A DNA stretch of 64,000 nt. It comes from Closterium sp. NIES-65. Taxonomy: Eukaryota > Streptophyta > Zygnematophyceae > Desmidiales > Closteriaceae. Position 1 is the stretch's first letter. Every line of letters starts with the position of its first letter. Position numbers and translations under genes: made by a program. The stretch spans positions 501,501 through 565,500 of the forward strand of contig CANXME010002013.1 of NCBI GenBank assembly GCA_948144175.1. Direction: 5' to 3'. This document shows, one piece after another, positions 35,266 to 55,509 of the stretch. The notes under the pieces were generated by a model that was not told the origin of the DNA, did no database searches, and was given only the letters and a program-made list of their open reading frames with translations.

Positions 35266-36327
35266 AAGGATTGGTTATAGGAGGTGTAGGTAGGTAGCAT
35301 ATGCTAGGTACCCTGTTTTGAGGGTGTAGATTCTGGCAGGTTACAGTACTCTACTTGAAGTAAAGAGCAGGGGAACTTACTGAAGGTTAATATCGAAGCT
35401 AACGCATAAGTGCACACTTCTCTTTTGGTATGGTATGTAAAGGGATGGGTCATGGATTGTTTATGGAGTAGAAGGATTAGTTCACGAGTAACACAAACCC
35501 CAAGACACAAGGATTAGTTCATGAGTGCCACAAACCTCAGGATAAAGAAGCTACGGTACTCACACATATGTACATACAACACTTGCACACACAGATACCT
35601 CACACAACAGTCCTGCTATTTCTACTATGTCTTCTCCCCTACTTCCTCCTCCACCTCCTTACCTTCCTCCAATCCCCTTTCCATTTCTCCCCTTACATCC
35701 AAGTCCCCACTTCCTTTGGTTCCCATCTGTACAGCAGAGCAGCCGCAGTATGGACGAACAATTATGTGAGACAGAACAGAGTTGATTGGTGGGGGAGTTC
35801 AGTTAAGAAGAGGGAGGGACCTGGGGGGATTCTGGGTTGGAAGAGCCACACGGGACAGGATGAGAGGTAGGCTGGTGGGGAGGAGCAAGGGACTGGGAGT
35901 CCCTCGGAGAGGCGCAATCTTTGGTTGGGGTTTGGCCGGGGCGAAAGAACATAGGCGAGTGCAGGACGGGGCGTAGCAGCAGCAGAAGCAGCAGCGGCAG
36001 CATCATTATCAGCGGCAGGGGTGGCAGAGGCAGTGCATGCAGTGTCAGAATAGCTGCTGGTGCCACCAGATGCAAGCAAACCAGAAGCAGATTTTTGAGT
36101 CTGACTCAAAAGTCATGATGGGGCGTAGCAGCAGCAGCAGCAGCACTGGTATCAGCAGCAGGAGTGGCAGTGCGAGCAGCGGCAGCATAGCTGCTTATGC
36201 CACTAGGAGCAAGCATACCAGAAGCAGGTTCCGGCTGCTTTTGTTTCAGTTCCAGCTGCTTCAGTTTCGCTTCTGTCTGCTGCTGCTGCTGCTGCTGCTG
36301 CGACTGAGTCTGCTTTGCTTGCTTCTG
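35266..36327. other. Intergenic region between convergent genes
   Basis: This contains a ~150-bp tandem duplication of AGC-rich sequence (about 35970-36090 and 36115-36230) split by a palindrome, and a (CTG)n run near 36285-36300. I see no gene. The AGC-rich part may be a decayed C-terminal extension of the macrodomain gene that ends at 36328. Confidence 0.6.
36093..36111. repeat. Palindrome, TCTGA centre (odd length)
   Basis: TTTTGAGTCTGACTCAAAA has one unpaired central T. The flanks are two diverged copies of a segment starting GGGGCGTAGCAGCAGCAG (35968 and 36120) and ending ACCAGAAGCAG. Confidence 0.95.
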
Positions 36328-39300
36328 CTACAACTGCCGTGCTGTCTTGGGTAGTGTCCCTTCCTCTGCCTTCGTCCCCATTGCCTCAATCACTGCCTGC
36401 TTTGGCAGCTGCTGTGCTGACTCGTATGGCAGTTGTTTTGACAGCACCACAACTGGTTGTTTGACCATCTGAGCTGGCCCTTGCAGCGGTGGCGGCTGTT
36501 GCAGCAGCAGCTTCGCCAGGTTGGCAGCAAGGATTGCAGCAAGCCAGTTGTCGAGCGTCTTACTGTCGAACAGGACAAAGTGCACCTGTGGGCAGGGCGG
36601 GGCATGTCAGGCTCGTGAGCGGGATAGGCAACCAGCAGCAGGTTGGCAGAACGGATTGCAGCAAGCCAGTTGTCGAGGATCTTCCTGTCGAACAGGACAA
36701 AGTGCACCTGTGGAGGAGGAGGAGGAGGAGAAGCATGACGACGACGATGACAAGGCTTTTGAGGCGCCTCAAAAGGCTGGGAGACTGAGACACTGAGAGG
36801 CTGAAAGACTTTTGAGGCGCCTCAAAAGTCTCCTGTGGAGGCGGAGGAGAAGCATGACGATGACCGGGGAGAAGGCAAAGAGAGCAAGGGGGGAGTAGAT
36901 AAGATAGGAGAAGGGAGGAGGGCGATGGGAGAAGCTAGGAGGGGGGACGGAAAAGGAGTTTCCTCTCGCACGGACCCCCATGGTTTGTCACTTCTGGAAA
37001 TACTTGAACCTAAAACGACGGAATGAAGCTTTGGAGGGGGAGGGGTAGCGGAGAGGTTGGGATTCGAAGGTGCCTCTTGCACAGAAGAGGAAGAGGAGAA
37101 GGAGTGACTTTTGAGAATTCTCAAAAGGAAGAGGAGAAGGAGTGACTTATGAGAATTCTCAAAAGGAAGAGGAGAAGGAGAAAGACATACCTCTTGCACA
37201 GAAGAGGAAGAGGAGAAGGAGAAAAAGGTACCTCTTGCACAGTTCCCCATGGTTCGTTGCACAAGACCTCGATTGCTGCCTGGGCGGCCTTTGTAGGGGG
37301 GTAGCTGGGGAGAGCACAGCAATGGAAGGAGCATACAGAGCATACATAATGAGGAGCGAGTTGATGGAGATAAAGAGGAGATGAGAACACACTATTCTAT
37401 ACACGCATGAAGAAAGAAATTAAATATAAAAATATATTAGATATATATAAAACAGGAATAAGCTGAATACACTGAATAATTTGGATGACCAATCTGCTAG
37501 AGAAATGCGCACATACGGACACTCAGGGGAAAGAATAGTCATACCCCAAAATGCCGCATGATATTGCAGGTATGGCGACATGCTTGATTGAATGCATGTT
37601 AGCCTCCCTCAGTATGCTCCTGTGCGGAGGAGAGGAAAGCGAACAGAGAGAAAGCACGCAGTTAAGTGGTAGGGGTGAATGAGGGTGGGTGCACATGGGT
37701 GTGGCGATGTGCTTGATTAAATGCTTGTTAGCCTCCCTCAGTATGCTCCTGTAAAAAAAAAGAAGGCAGAGCAAACATGTGGTGGGGTGGGTGGAGTGGG
37801 TGGAGTGGGTGAGAGTGGGTGAGAGTGGGCGAGAGTGGGTGAGAGTGGGTGAGAGTGGGTGAGAGTGGGTGAGAGTGGGTGAGAGAGGGTGAGAGTGGGT
37901 GAGAGTGAGAAGGGGTAGGGTGAGAGTGGGTGAGAGTGAGAAGGGGTAGGGTGAGAAGGGGGAGTGACAGAGGAGTCCGGTCAAGGAAAGCTCTTACTTC
38001 CAGAAGGAGGAACGAGGAGGAGGGGGGGGAGGTAGGGAGGGGGAAAGGGGAGGAGGAAGGTGAAGGGGGGAAGAGGAGGGGGAAGGGGAGGAGGAAGGGG
38101 AGGAGGAAGGTGAAGGGGGGAAGGGGAGGGGTTGCTGATACGCGATTGAAATTATACCCTTTCACCTAGCCGCGTGTAAGAATCCCCCTCGACTCACCTG
38201 TAGGTGCCCTTCAGGAAGGGCGCTGACACAAGTTCTGAATGATACGTAGGCCCCACCGCATGGACCACCCAGCGCACTGGCAGGTTGGCGGCACTGCAGG
38301 AGGGGGGTATGGGGCGGGTAGAGGAGGCGCGAGTATGAGCCTCTGAACAGAAAGGTGTTCTAGATGCAAGTGGTGTCTGGTACACTGGCCCCACCGCATG
38401 GATCACAATGCGCACTGGCAGGTTGGCGGCACTGCAGAGGATGAGGCACAATTAGCAATGCGGCATGGAAATGTGGGAAATGGCAGAGACATTGCAGCAG
38501 AAAATAAGATTCTCCACATCACATCATCCCAGGCGATCACTCACCCTGTGGTCAACAGCAACCCTTGAATTGCAGAGAAATTGCTGCAGAGAATAAGACT
38601 CTTCACATCACATCATCCAAAAGAATCTAGTTTGAGTCAACTCAAAACTCGACTCTTCGCATCACATCATCCAAGAATCTCTCACCCTGTGGTCAAGGTC
38701 AGCAGCAACCCCTGCATTGCAGAATATTGGCTGCAGAAGATACGACCCTGTGTCCACATCACATCACATCATCCCAACCCAGGTTTTGAGTCGACTCATA
38801 ACTGTGTTCACATCACATCACATCACATCACATCACATCACATCACATCATCCCAGCCCAGGTGATCACGGTGATCACTCACCCTGTGGTCACAGCATCT
38901 CCCGTCTCGCAGCGAATGCCATTCCTCAGCACTGGCAGCTCAAACCAGAGCTTCTTGAGGGCGGGGCCTGCTGCCTTGTGGATGGCTGGAAGGAGAAGGG
39001 ATAACAAGGAGAGAAGAGAGGGAAATTAGAGGGAAACGGAGAGAAGAGGGAAATTAGAGGGAAACGGAGAGAAGAGGGAAATTAGAGGGAAACGGAGAGA
39101 AGAGGGAAATTAGAGGGAAACGGAGAGAAGAGGGAAATTAGAGGGAAACGGAGAGAAGAGGGAAATTAGAGGGAAACGGAGAGAAGAGGGAAATTAGAGG
39201 GAAACGGAGAGAAGAGGGAAATTAGAGGGAAACGGAGAGAAGAGGGAAATTAGAGGGAAACGGAGAGAAGAGGGAAATTAGAGGGAAACGGAGAGAAGAG

Positions 39301-42117
39301 GGAAATTAGAGGCAGAGTCTCAGGAGGGTTGGGCCTGCTGCCTTGTGGATGGCTGGAGGGCGGGGGGAGAGGGGAAAGAGCGCAAATCAGAGGGAGATGT
39401 AGGAAAAAGACACGAGAGAAGAGAGAAGAGAGAAGGAAGAAGAGAAGGTTGTGGCAGAGGTTCAAGAGGTTCGCGGCTGTTGCCCTGTGGATTCGTTGAG
39501 GGGGGAGGGGAGGCTAGTTTTGAGGCGCCTCAAAACTAGACTGTTGCCCTGTGGATTGCTTGAGGGGGGAGGGGAGGCTAGGGAGGCGCGATAAGAGGGA
39601 GAGCGAGCTGAAGGGATGGAGAGTGGAAGGGAGACTCTGAAGGACAGCGAGGGGAGGCAGGGGAGAGGCGAGCAAAAACGAAACCGAGAAAATAGGAACG
39701 GAGGGAGAGGGAGAGGTTAGGAAGGAAGAGAGAAAAGCAAAGCTGCAAAATATATGCACAGAATCGTTTGAACCTTTCCGATGGGATGGACTTTTTGGGT
39801 GGAAGGCGAAACGGAGGGAGGGAGGGCAGGTGGATGGCTGGGTGAGAGAGATAGGAGATAGCACGAGGGCGGGTGAAGGGAAGAGAGGAAGAGAAGGAGA
39901 GAGGGGGCGTGAGTGAAAAAGTGAGGGAGGGAGAGGGGGTACTGAACCCAGGGGAATGCTTTGCTACCCTGGAGGGCTCGATAGGGAAGGGGATAGTTAG
40001 TCTGATGGCTTGCCATGTTGGCTCTACTTGCTCTTGACTGTACAACACGTTCTATATCAATGAAATGGTCATTCGAGAGGGGGGGGAGAAGTAAGAGTGA
40101 TAAAGAAAACATGTCTCTCATCTCATCTCACCAAATTCTCTCTTCCCCCGCCCACCATTCTCTCCTCCTCTATTACCCTTCTTCCAACTCCTCTTCCCCC
40201 CTTCTCCCCACGTCTCTCATCTCATCTCACCTGCATCCAAGCCAGCCCAGCCTGGAGCCTTCTCGTTTGTGGCATTAGCCTGTGTGCCACACGAGAAAGG
40301 ATGAGGGAAGGTGAGAGCCACACGAGAAAGGATGAGGGAAGGTGAGAGCCACACGAGAAAGGATGAGGGAAGGTGAGAGCCACACGAGAAAGGATGAGGG
40401 AAGGTGAGAGCCACACGAGAAAGGATGAGGGAATGTGAGAGCCACACGAGAAAGGATGAGGGAAGGTGAGAGCCACACGAGAAAGGATGAGGGAAGGTGA
40501 GAGCCACACGAGAAAGGATGAGGGAAGGTGAGAGCCACACGAGAAAGGATGAGGGAAGGTGAGAGCCACACGAGAAAGGATGAGGGAAGGTGAGAGCCAC
40601 ACGAGAAAGGATGAGGGAAGGTGAGAGCCACACGAGAAAGGATGAGGGAAGGTGAGAGCCACACGAGAAAGGATGAGGGAAGGAGAGAGCCACACGAGAA
40701 AGGATGAGGGAAGGTGAGAGCCACACGAGAAAGGATGAGGGAAGGTGAGAGCCACACGAGAAAGGATGAGGGAAGGTGAGAGCCACACGAGAAAGGATGA
40801 GGGAAGGTGAGAGCCACACGAGAAAGGATGAGGGAAGGTGAGAGCCACACGAGAAAGGATGAGGGAAGGTGAGAGCCACACGAGAAAGGATGAGGGAAGG
40901 TGAGAGCCACACGAGAAAGGATGAGGGAAGGTGAGAGCCACACGAGAAAGGATGAGGGAATGTGAGAGCCACACGAGAAAGGATGAGGGAAGGTGAGAGC
41001 CACACGAGAAAGGATGAGGGAAGGTGAGAGCCACACGAGAAAGGATGAGGGAAGGTGAGAGCCACACGAGAAAGGATGAGGGAAGGTGAGAGCCACACGA
41101 GAAAGGATGAGGGAAGGTGAGAGCCACACGAGAAAGGATGAGGGAAGGTGAGAGCCACACGAGAAAGGATGAGGGAAGGTGAGAGCCACACGAGAAAGGA
41201 TGAGGGAAGGTGAGAGCCACACGAGAAAGGATGAGGGAAGGTGAGAGCCACACGAGAAAGGATGAGGGAAGGTGAGAGCCACACGAGAAAGGATGAGGGA
41301 AGGTGAGAGCCACACGAGAAAGGATGAGGGAAGGTGAGAGCCACACGAGAAAGGATGAGGGAAGGTGAGAGCCACACGAGAAAGGATGAGGGAAGGTGAG
41401 AGCCACACGAGAAAGGATGAGGGAAGGTGAGAGCCACACGAGAAAGGATGAGGGAAGGTGAGAGCCACACGAGAAAGGATGAGGGAAGGTGAGAGCCACA
41501 CGAGAAAGGATGAGGGAAGGTGAGAGCCACACGAGAAAGGATGAGGGAAGGTGAGAGCCACACGAGAAAGGATGAGGGAAGGTGAGAGCCACACGAGAAA
41601 GGATGAGGGGAAGTGAGAGGGGAGGCGGTGGAACGTACTATTAGTCAACTTCAAAGGCATTAGGTTGAAAAGGCTTTGTCACAAATTCGGTGAATATGAG
41701 AAGATTGCAAAAATACGGTCTCTCTCCTCAAACAGTCACCCCCCTACATCACACGCCTTGAAGTCAGCTTCACCCTTGTCCCACCCCTTACAGTCACACC
41801 TCTTAACAGTCACTCACAATGGCATCAGTCGCACCGTCCACACACCACTTGGTGATATCCCCCCGATGCACCACCAGCACTCGGCGGCAATCAGACGCAC
41901 GAGCAGCACCGAGGGGAGGAGGAGGTGGGATTGCAAACGCAGCAGTGTCAGAAAAGAGTTTCCTCTGAGACTGGTGGACGGTGTATGAAGGGAGCGGCAG
42001 GTTGGGGATAGGAGCCCGGACCGCACTAACAGCAGCAGTTGCGGCAGCAGAGGCAGCAGGTGAAGGAGCAGCAGCTGAGACAGCTGGAGGAGATGAATCA
42101 GGTTGATTGGAAGCCAT
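36328..42117 (-). CDS. Macrodomain protein 1 (317-aa model)
   Basis: Seven minus-strand exons give 954 nt in frame: 42117-41818, 40279-40231, 38985-38883, 38293-38198, 37619-37545, 37304-37232 and 36585-36328. After an Ala/Pro/Ser-rich leader of about 80 residues, the macrodomain fold is plain: VLVVHRGDITKWCVDGATDA, then NATNEKAPGWAGLDA, AIHKAAGPALKKLWF, LPVRWVVHAVGP, AIPAISCGI and VHFVLFDSKTLDNWL. Macrodomains bind ADP-ribose and often remove it from proteins. Relative to gene 2, the loop GGAGVDG has become GWAGLDA and VNAAN has become ANATN, changes in the ribose-binding region that may weaken or alter activity. A second 5' copy of the last exon (ending 36707) is out of frame with the 36585 copy. 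Exons 3-7 all have nearby echoes. Confidence 0.82.
36586..36707 (-). repeat. Duplicate of the last exon start of macrodomain gene 1
   Basis: VHFVLFDRKILDNWLAAI appears here and again in 36585-36328, each with a CCACAG acceptor. Reading through from this copy into the next shifts frame and ends at 36390, so the proximal 36585 copy is the better terminal exon by comparison with gene 2. Confidence 0.85.
36757..36774. repeat. Palindrome, GCGC centre (first of two)
   Basis: TTTTGAGGCGCCTCAAAA is followed 53 bp later by another copy. Outside the pair are copies of GGAGGAGAAGCATGACGA (36726 and 36842). Confidence 0.95.
36807..36830. repeat. Palindrome, GCGC centre, 24 bp (second of two)
   Basis: The core at 36810-36827 is extended by GAC/GTC to 24 bp, matching the family consensus GACTTTTGAG-NNNN-CTCAAAAGTC. 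Confidence 0.95.
37109..37126. repeat. Palindrome, AATT centre (first of two)
   Basis: TTTTGAGAATTCTCAAAA is followed by GGAAGAGGAGAAGGAGTGAC, which is repeated with a second palindrome 38 bp later. Confidence 0.95.
37147..37164. repeat. Palindrome, AATT centre (second of two, one mismatch)
   Basis: TTATGAGAATTCTCAAAA is the second unit of the 38-bp duplication that includes the palindrome itself. Confidence 0.93.
37690..37749 (-). repeat. Echo of macrodomain gene 1 exon 5
   Basis: This encodes SILREANKHLIKHIATP with its own acceptor but lacks the AISCGI half found in exon 37619-37545. Confidence 0.85.
37790..37945. repeat. Minisatellite, 10-bp unit (GAGAGTGGGT)
   Basis: About 13 imperfect copies lie in a macrodomain gene 1 intron, followed by AGG-rich low-complexity sequence to about 38130. 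Confidence 0.93.
38370..38434 (-). repeat. Echo of macrodomain gene 1 exon 4
   Basis: This encodes AANLPVRIVIHAVGPVYQTPL after a CTGCAG acceptor, but runs into non-homologous sequence instead of the donor found at 38198. Confidence 0.85.
38631..38646. repeat. Palindrome, TCAA centre (decayed TCGA)
   Basis: TTTGAGTCAACTCAAA looks like a TCGA member with a CG-to-CA change. The flanks are copies of GACTCTTC-CATCACATCATCC (38597 and 38649). Confidence 0.9.
38784..38801. repeat. Palindrome, TCGA centre (one mismatch)
   Basis: TTTTGAGTCGACTCATAA separates copies of a CACATCACATCAC...ATCATCCCA-CCCAGG segment. Confidence 0.92.
38811..38850. repeat. (CATCA)n pentamer array
   Basis: About eight CATCA units (ACATC phase) lie between the palindrome and exon 3 of macrodomain gene 1. 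Confidence 0.95.
39004..39312. repeat. Minisatellite, 28-bp unit, about 11 copies
   Basis: The unit begins GAGAAGAGGGAAATTAGAGG and ends GAAACGGA; copies are nearly identical. It lies in the intron upstream of macrodomain gene 1 exon 3 and is followed by truncated echoes of that exon near 39325-39355, 39474-39500 and 39540-39565. Confidence 0.97.
39514..39539. repeat. Palindrome, GCGC centre, 26 bp perfect
   Basis: The core is extended by CTAG on both sides. It exactly joins two ~47-bp copies of CTGTTGCCCTGTGGATT...GGGGAGGCTAG (39474 and 39540). Confidence 0.96.
40288..41608. repeat. Minisatellite, 31-bp unit, about 43 copies
   Basis: The unit is GAGAGCCACACGAGAAAGGA followed by TGAGGGAAGGT. 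Copies are almost identical; a few have AATG or AGAG variants. It fills most of intron 1 of macrodomain gene 1. Its length leaves long open frames in all three minus-strand frames, which are not genes. The first half of the unit resembles the end of exon 2 (CACACGAGAAAGG versus the acceptor region near 40280), so it may have expanded from the exon 2 boundary. Confidence 0.98.
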
Positions 42118-43150
42118 GGCGTCGGTCAGACACTTAGCGAGCGGGACACTTAGGGGTTGAGGCCGAGCGGGAGATCCGGTCGTAGCTTAGGATAAGCCGC
42201 TGCTCTGACACTTAGGTCGTCAGAGCAAAGTAGCTTCTCAACCGCTTAAATACGTCGGACTATCTCGTTCGGGTTGGAGTTCGACTCGCGGGACTGCTGC
42301 GGACCGCGGCGTGGCCATCCAGTCCAGTGTGGTTCGAAGCGCGCAGCCATGCAGTGCGCGGCGTTGCATATCCTTCCGCGGTTAGACGCATGCCTAAATT
42401 CCGAGGTCCCACCCCGAAAATATTTTTTTGTGCCGTGCATATGCCCGAACCGCGAAAGCAAGGCACCCGTATATTCGACGCCTTACGTTACGACGACGGG
42501 GACTGTGGTAGTATACGAGGCACGAGGCACGACGCATGGCGTTAAGACGCGGAGTGACGACACAAATGTCCATAACGTCTCCAGCCATTGATCTGGAGCC
42601 TCGAGCTCCGCAAATGCGGTATGGGGGATGCAAGCGACCCGAGGAACGATGCATGCTGCCTCGACGGCCCTGTTTCACGACTCGCGATGGGTGACGGCGG
42701 ACATTACTACTAGGCGCGAATACTAGTGACTAGTAAAGCGTGAATCCAGCCTTGCGGCGCGTTAAAGGCGTGGATGCTTTACAGCAGTGGACAAAGAAGG
42801 ACGGTCAGTGGATTGGGCCACATAGAAAGTGGGATTTATTTTCCTAGTTTCCCTAATTTGTACTCGTTCTGGGAATGCCAGCGCTAGCAAATCGTTACAT
42901 TGGTTGGCTACATTGTAAAACAAGTCACATTGCAGAGGAGGAAGTGGCAGTCCCAAGATCCAGCAAAAATAGTTTCATTTCCCAGGGATTGTTTTTGCAA
43001 ACAGCCGTTGACTACCTTTGCAACGGGATGAGAGGACACATGACATGAACAGCAGCAAAAAACCAGGGTAAAGTTACACTAAGTATTTACAACTTATTTA
43101 CAAAGGTAGGGACTCCACAAAGGCAGCACTTACAGGCCTCAATACCCTCT
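42118..43150. other. Intergenic region between macrodomain genes 1 and 2
   Basis: This holds the promoter of gene 1 and the 3' flank of gene 2. The stretch 42500-42720 is similar to 52925-53135 upstream of gene 2, including CGAGGCACGAGGCACGACGC and CACGACTCGCGATGG. I see no gene. Confidence 0.7.
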
Positions 43151-52136
<8,986 letters not shown>

Positions 52137-53833
52137 GCCGAACGCTACTCAGAGAATACCTGTCGCAGGAGCACAATATTTTTTCACCCTCCACGCTTTA
52201 ATATTACTGGTTCGGTAAGGTTGAGGTTAACTTGCGGCACCGAGGCGAGGTGCAGCGCCGTGTCGCATCGGCTTGCCGAGGCGAATGTAGAGTCAGACTG
52301 TACAAGGCAACAAGGCGTGGTCGAGGTGTGACACAAAGCCGTGACTCAAATCGCCGTGATTTTGAGGGAGTTGCGTGCATGCGCTGTGACTCGCGTGCGC
52401 GCGCGGGTGTGATTTGACCTTTCCACGCCGAGTGGGAGGGACCACTCGGTTCAATAGCCGCTTCCGAGGGAGAGAACCCGGCCATGCCCCTCGAGGTTTC
52501 CCCGAGGGTCTCGCCTCGGCAATTGCCAGCCGGTGATGCAGGATGGGAGCGTTTCGAAATTCGAGGGAGAGTGAATTGTTTGTGAACCATTTCCGAGGAT
52601 ATCGGGTCCCATCCCATGCATATGCACTGCATCCGCGGTTCGGTTCGGGCCTCTAGTATGTATCCCGGCGGAAACTTGCATGATCTGCATCGTTTCACGG
52701 TTTGGGTCTCTGTTATGGCGGGGCTGCGGAGAGTCTCGCCATAGCAGAGCGTGGGTTAGGGCGTGGGTCGTGTGCGGGATGATGGATGCGAATAGGAGGG
52801 ATGATGGAAGGGCTAGTTTCCCCTAGACGGATGCGCTAGAAGGGCCATGGCGGCTGGTCGTATGGCGGTGCGGAGGGGGAAGCTAGCTGTCGGATCGAAT
52901 AGGACGAGGCATGATGCATACGTTAAGATGGCGGATTGTCGTGTACGAGGCACGAGGCACGACGCATGGTGTTAAGCTGGAACTTGGGGCATGGTATGCA
53001 ACGAGGTAATGGGTATTGCGATGCGGGCGACTCGAGGCACAACGCATGCTGCGTTGATGGCCATGTCTCGCGACTCGCGATGGATGATGGCAAGTACATG
53101 GCCTTGCGACGACGAGAATAAGGCGTGGATACCCGTGGATCAACACGGGTAGAAGAAAAACAAAAATGCTGGAATAGTGGTTCCGCCACCCTCAAAGCTG
53201 ATTAGTGGTTAAGATTCTCACTGCTTCTGGTGCTGGCGGCGGCTTCAAGCGAGCCTAGAAGCGCCGATAAGAGAGTTCGGGTTTCGATGTAATAGCTGGG
53301 AAGCAAGAAGATAAATCCGAGGTAGCCAAGGAAACACCTGGAATCGAAAATGGGATGCGAAATTCAGAAGAAGGATTTGATGAGGTGTTGAAGGGAAGAT
53401 GAGAAAGTGGGAGGTCCATTGTTCGTGGTTTCCCTGGGTTTTTCTATGCCATCTGGTGCTGAATTTTATTGAGAAAAATTGCTTATGCTGATAAAAAATT
53501 ATGATTGAAGTAGATCTCGGGAGAGACGAGCTTGCCCAGCCAGCATACTTATAAACGTGTTACACGGGGCAAAATCTTCTGGAACACAAACTTACTAGTC
53601 CCAGCTCAGCCCGCTAGGTAAATACCAGCTTAAAAATTCTCCAACTAGGCCCAAACTACCATCCTAACGGGCATAAATTTCGCGCCTCCAAATCGAAGTC
53701 ACGCAGCGCCTCGAACCTCGGGCTCCTTGTCTTCTCCCTCGGCTCTCGTCGAAAGAAGCTACAAGCACGAGCACTGTGAGCAGCAGTGTGAGAAAGCGCT
53801 CTTGCTTTGCATCGGTAACTTGGAACCGACACC
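52137..53833. other. Intergenic region between divergent macrodomain gene 2 and WWE-ART gene 1
   Basis: This should contain both promoters, so the ADP-ribose reader and the writer may share control. 52925-53135 resembles 42500-42720. I see no gene. Confidence 0.65.
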
Positions 53834-54957
53834 ATGTGCATCACGTTTCGTCCCTGTTCGGAGCCCGACCTTCCCGGCATCTATTGGCGCGACGACGACC
53901 AATGGCGGCCGTACGACCGCGCCACTTCGCGCGCAATTCTCAAGGCGGCCTCGCTGGGCCTTAGAAACGTGAGCCTGGGGATTTTCACGTCGAATGTCTA
54001 CCCCAGCGGCGCGACTTACACTCTGGACCTGCAGAGCCTTCAGCAGAGGAACACGAGAAGCGGACAGGAGCGGCCGGTTCTGATCATCCCTAAGCTGACG
54101 CTTACTGAGCTGAGCACGGCAGTGGTAACGCCTTCTGTGGTGAGCTACGCAATGATTACTCGTTAATTCTCCACTTTCCGTTTGTCCATGTTGTTTTTTC
54201 TAGACGGGGGAACGCATTTAAATCTGATCAAAACTCGGAATGGTTCAATGGCAGGTGTGGAACCAGATCATCAATGCGTTCACGACAGAGGCATACGTGG
54301 AGCATGTTGTGAAGCAGCGAGCGACGAAGTGCAACTCCGTCGTGCTGCATGTTCGCCGCAACCCGTACCTCACTCCGGGTTCGCCGTTATTCACGCGATT
54401 TCTTGCCACTGCACAGAATCTGCCAGCTGATGCTGCTCTCGGTATGCCCTCCTTTTTTCCCGAGATTTTTTTGCAGTGCTGCACTCTGACGGGCTTCGTT
54501 TTTATCGTAAAGATGTTTCGACGGGCTCAACTTCCCCCTGACCTAATGATTCCCCTTCTAGTTTCAAGGGTTTTTCTCCTCTTTTCCTAACTTGCCTGGC
54601 TTTGTCGCATGAAACTCTTCAGTCAAGGGTCTGACGTACATGGACACAGCGGAAGCAGGAAATCTCGACCTCGCGTTTCACGGGACTAGCTCTAGCTGCT
54701 TTGACCCGATTCTGCGAAACGGGATGAGCCCTACTCACCGCAAAAGCACTCCACTGGGAGACTGGTTCACGCGGCAAGTGTCCTATGCTGCACATTACTC
54801 CCAGTCGAGGGATGGAACCCGCGGGTATGGTGGGAGAAAATTAATCGCTTTTTTGCTCCTTGTGGAAAAGAAGGCAGTGGTGCAGGAGAGCGGTGATGTG
54901 ATTGTAATGAGTGACACAAGCCACCAGCTTCCTGTCGCGGAAGTGACTGTGCAGTAA
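53834..54957 (+). CDS. WWE-domain ADP-ribosyltransferase (PARP-fold), copy 1 (275 aa)
   Basis: Three exons: 53834-54139, 54255-54441 and 54623-54957 (828 nt). Residues ~1-100 form a WWE domain (PGIYWRDDDQWRPYDRATS, then YTLDLQSLQQRNTRSGQERP), known to bind poly- or iso-ADP-ribose. Residues ~103-275 resemble a PARP catalytic fold: a first strand KCNSVVLHVRRNPYL, then LAFHGTSSSCFDPILRNGM (the catalytic His with Gly-Thr), GDWFTRQVSYAAHYS (candidate NAD-binding Tyr), LIAFLLLV and a final VIVMSDTSHQLPVAEVTV. The usual third catalytic Glu position appears to be Asp, as seen in mono- rather than poly-transferases. It lacks the long RCD1/SRO N-terminus and the RST tail. It faces copy 2 tail to tail. 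Confidence 0.82.
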
Positions 54958-55509
54958 GGGTGCACATCTTTTCTAGTGCGCTTCGAGGAATGTTTTGCGC
55001 TGGCGCTGAGACCAATCGTGTACATAGAGAATGGCTAGAACCTTGTACATACGAAAATCAGACGTATTGCTTGTTCTCCCAATGTGTAATCTGCACATTG
55101 TTTAGATTTGTATTGCATGTTTTCACCTTGCTTACATATTTTCAGACCCTTGGTTTTTTTTTGGTAGTGTGGTAATACAGGTTCCCTGTATCCGTTGTTT
55201 CTGACATTTTATGCTGGAAAGTGGATTTTAATATAAAGTTCTATATCGAGGATGCTTTGAGTAAAAATACCTACGACATTTCTCTTCATGTAACATCCAG
55301 GATACACGAACCCTAATGCAAACTATTTCCACAACAAACATTTGCTTGCATAAGTGTACAAGCATCAGACGCTATCCAATCTGTATATACAAAATGTACA
55401 ATTCGGCTTGGACCGTCACTTCTGCGCATCCTCCTTACTACCCTGTCACTTCTGCGCCAACTGACACTTTCGTTTCGCGCCATTACCGGACTGTCCCTTT
55501 CGCGCCATT
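54958..55509. other. Intergenic region between WWE-ART copies 1 and 2
   Basis: Shared 3' flanks. At 55415-55535 the motifs CTGTCACTTCTGCGC and TTTCGCGCCATT recur two to three times each, seemingly derived from repeated copying of the end of copy 2 (CTGTCACTTCCGCGACAGG). No gene seen. Confidence 0.6.

Noticed and set aside
40288-41608. Possible CRISPR array
   Set aside because: The units are contiguous with no unique spacers, there are no cas genes, and the genome is eukaryotic.
40217-41660. Open frames of about 450 codons in all three minus-strand frames
   Set aside because: They are translations of a 31-bp minisatellite with no stop codons; the same peptide appears phase-shifted in each frame.
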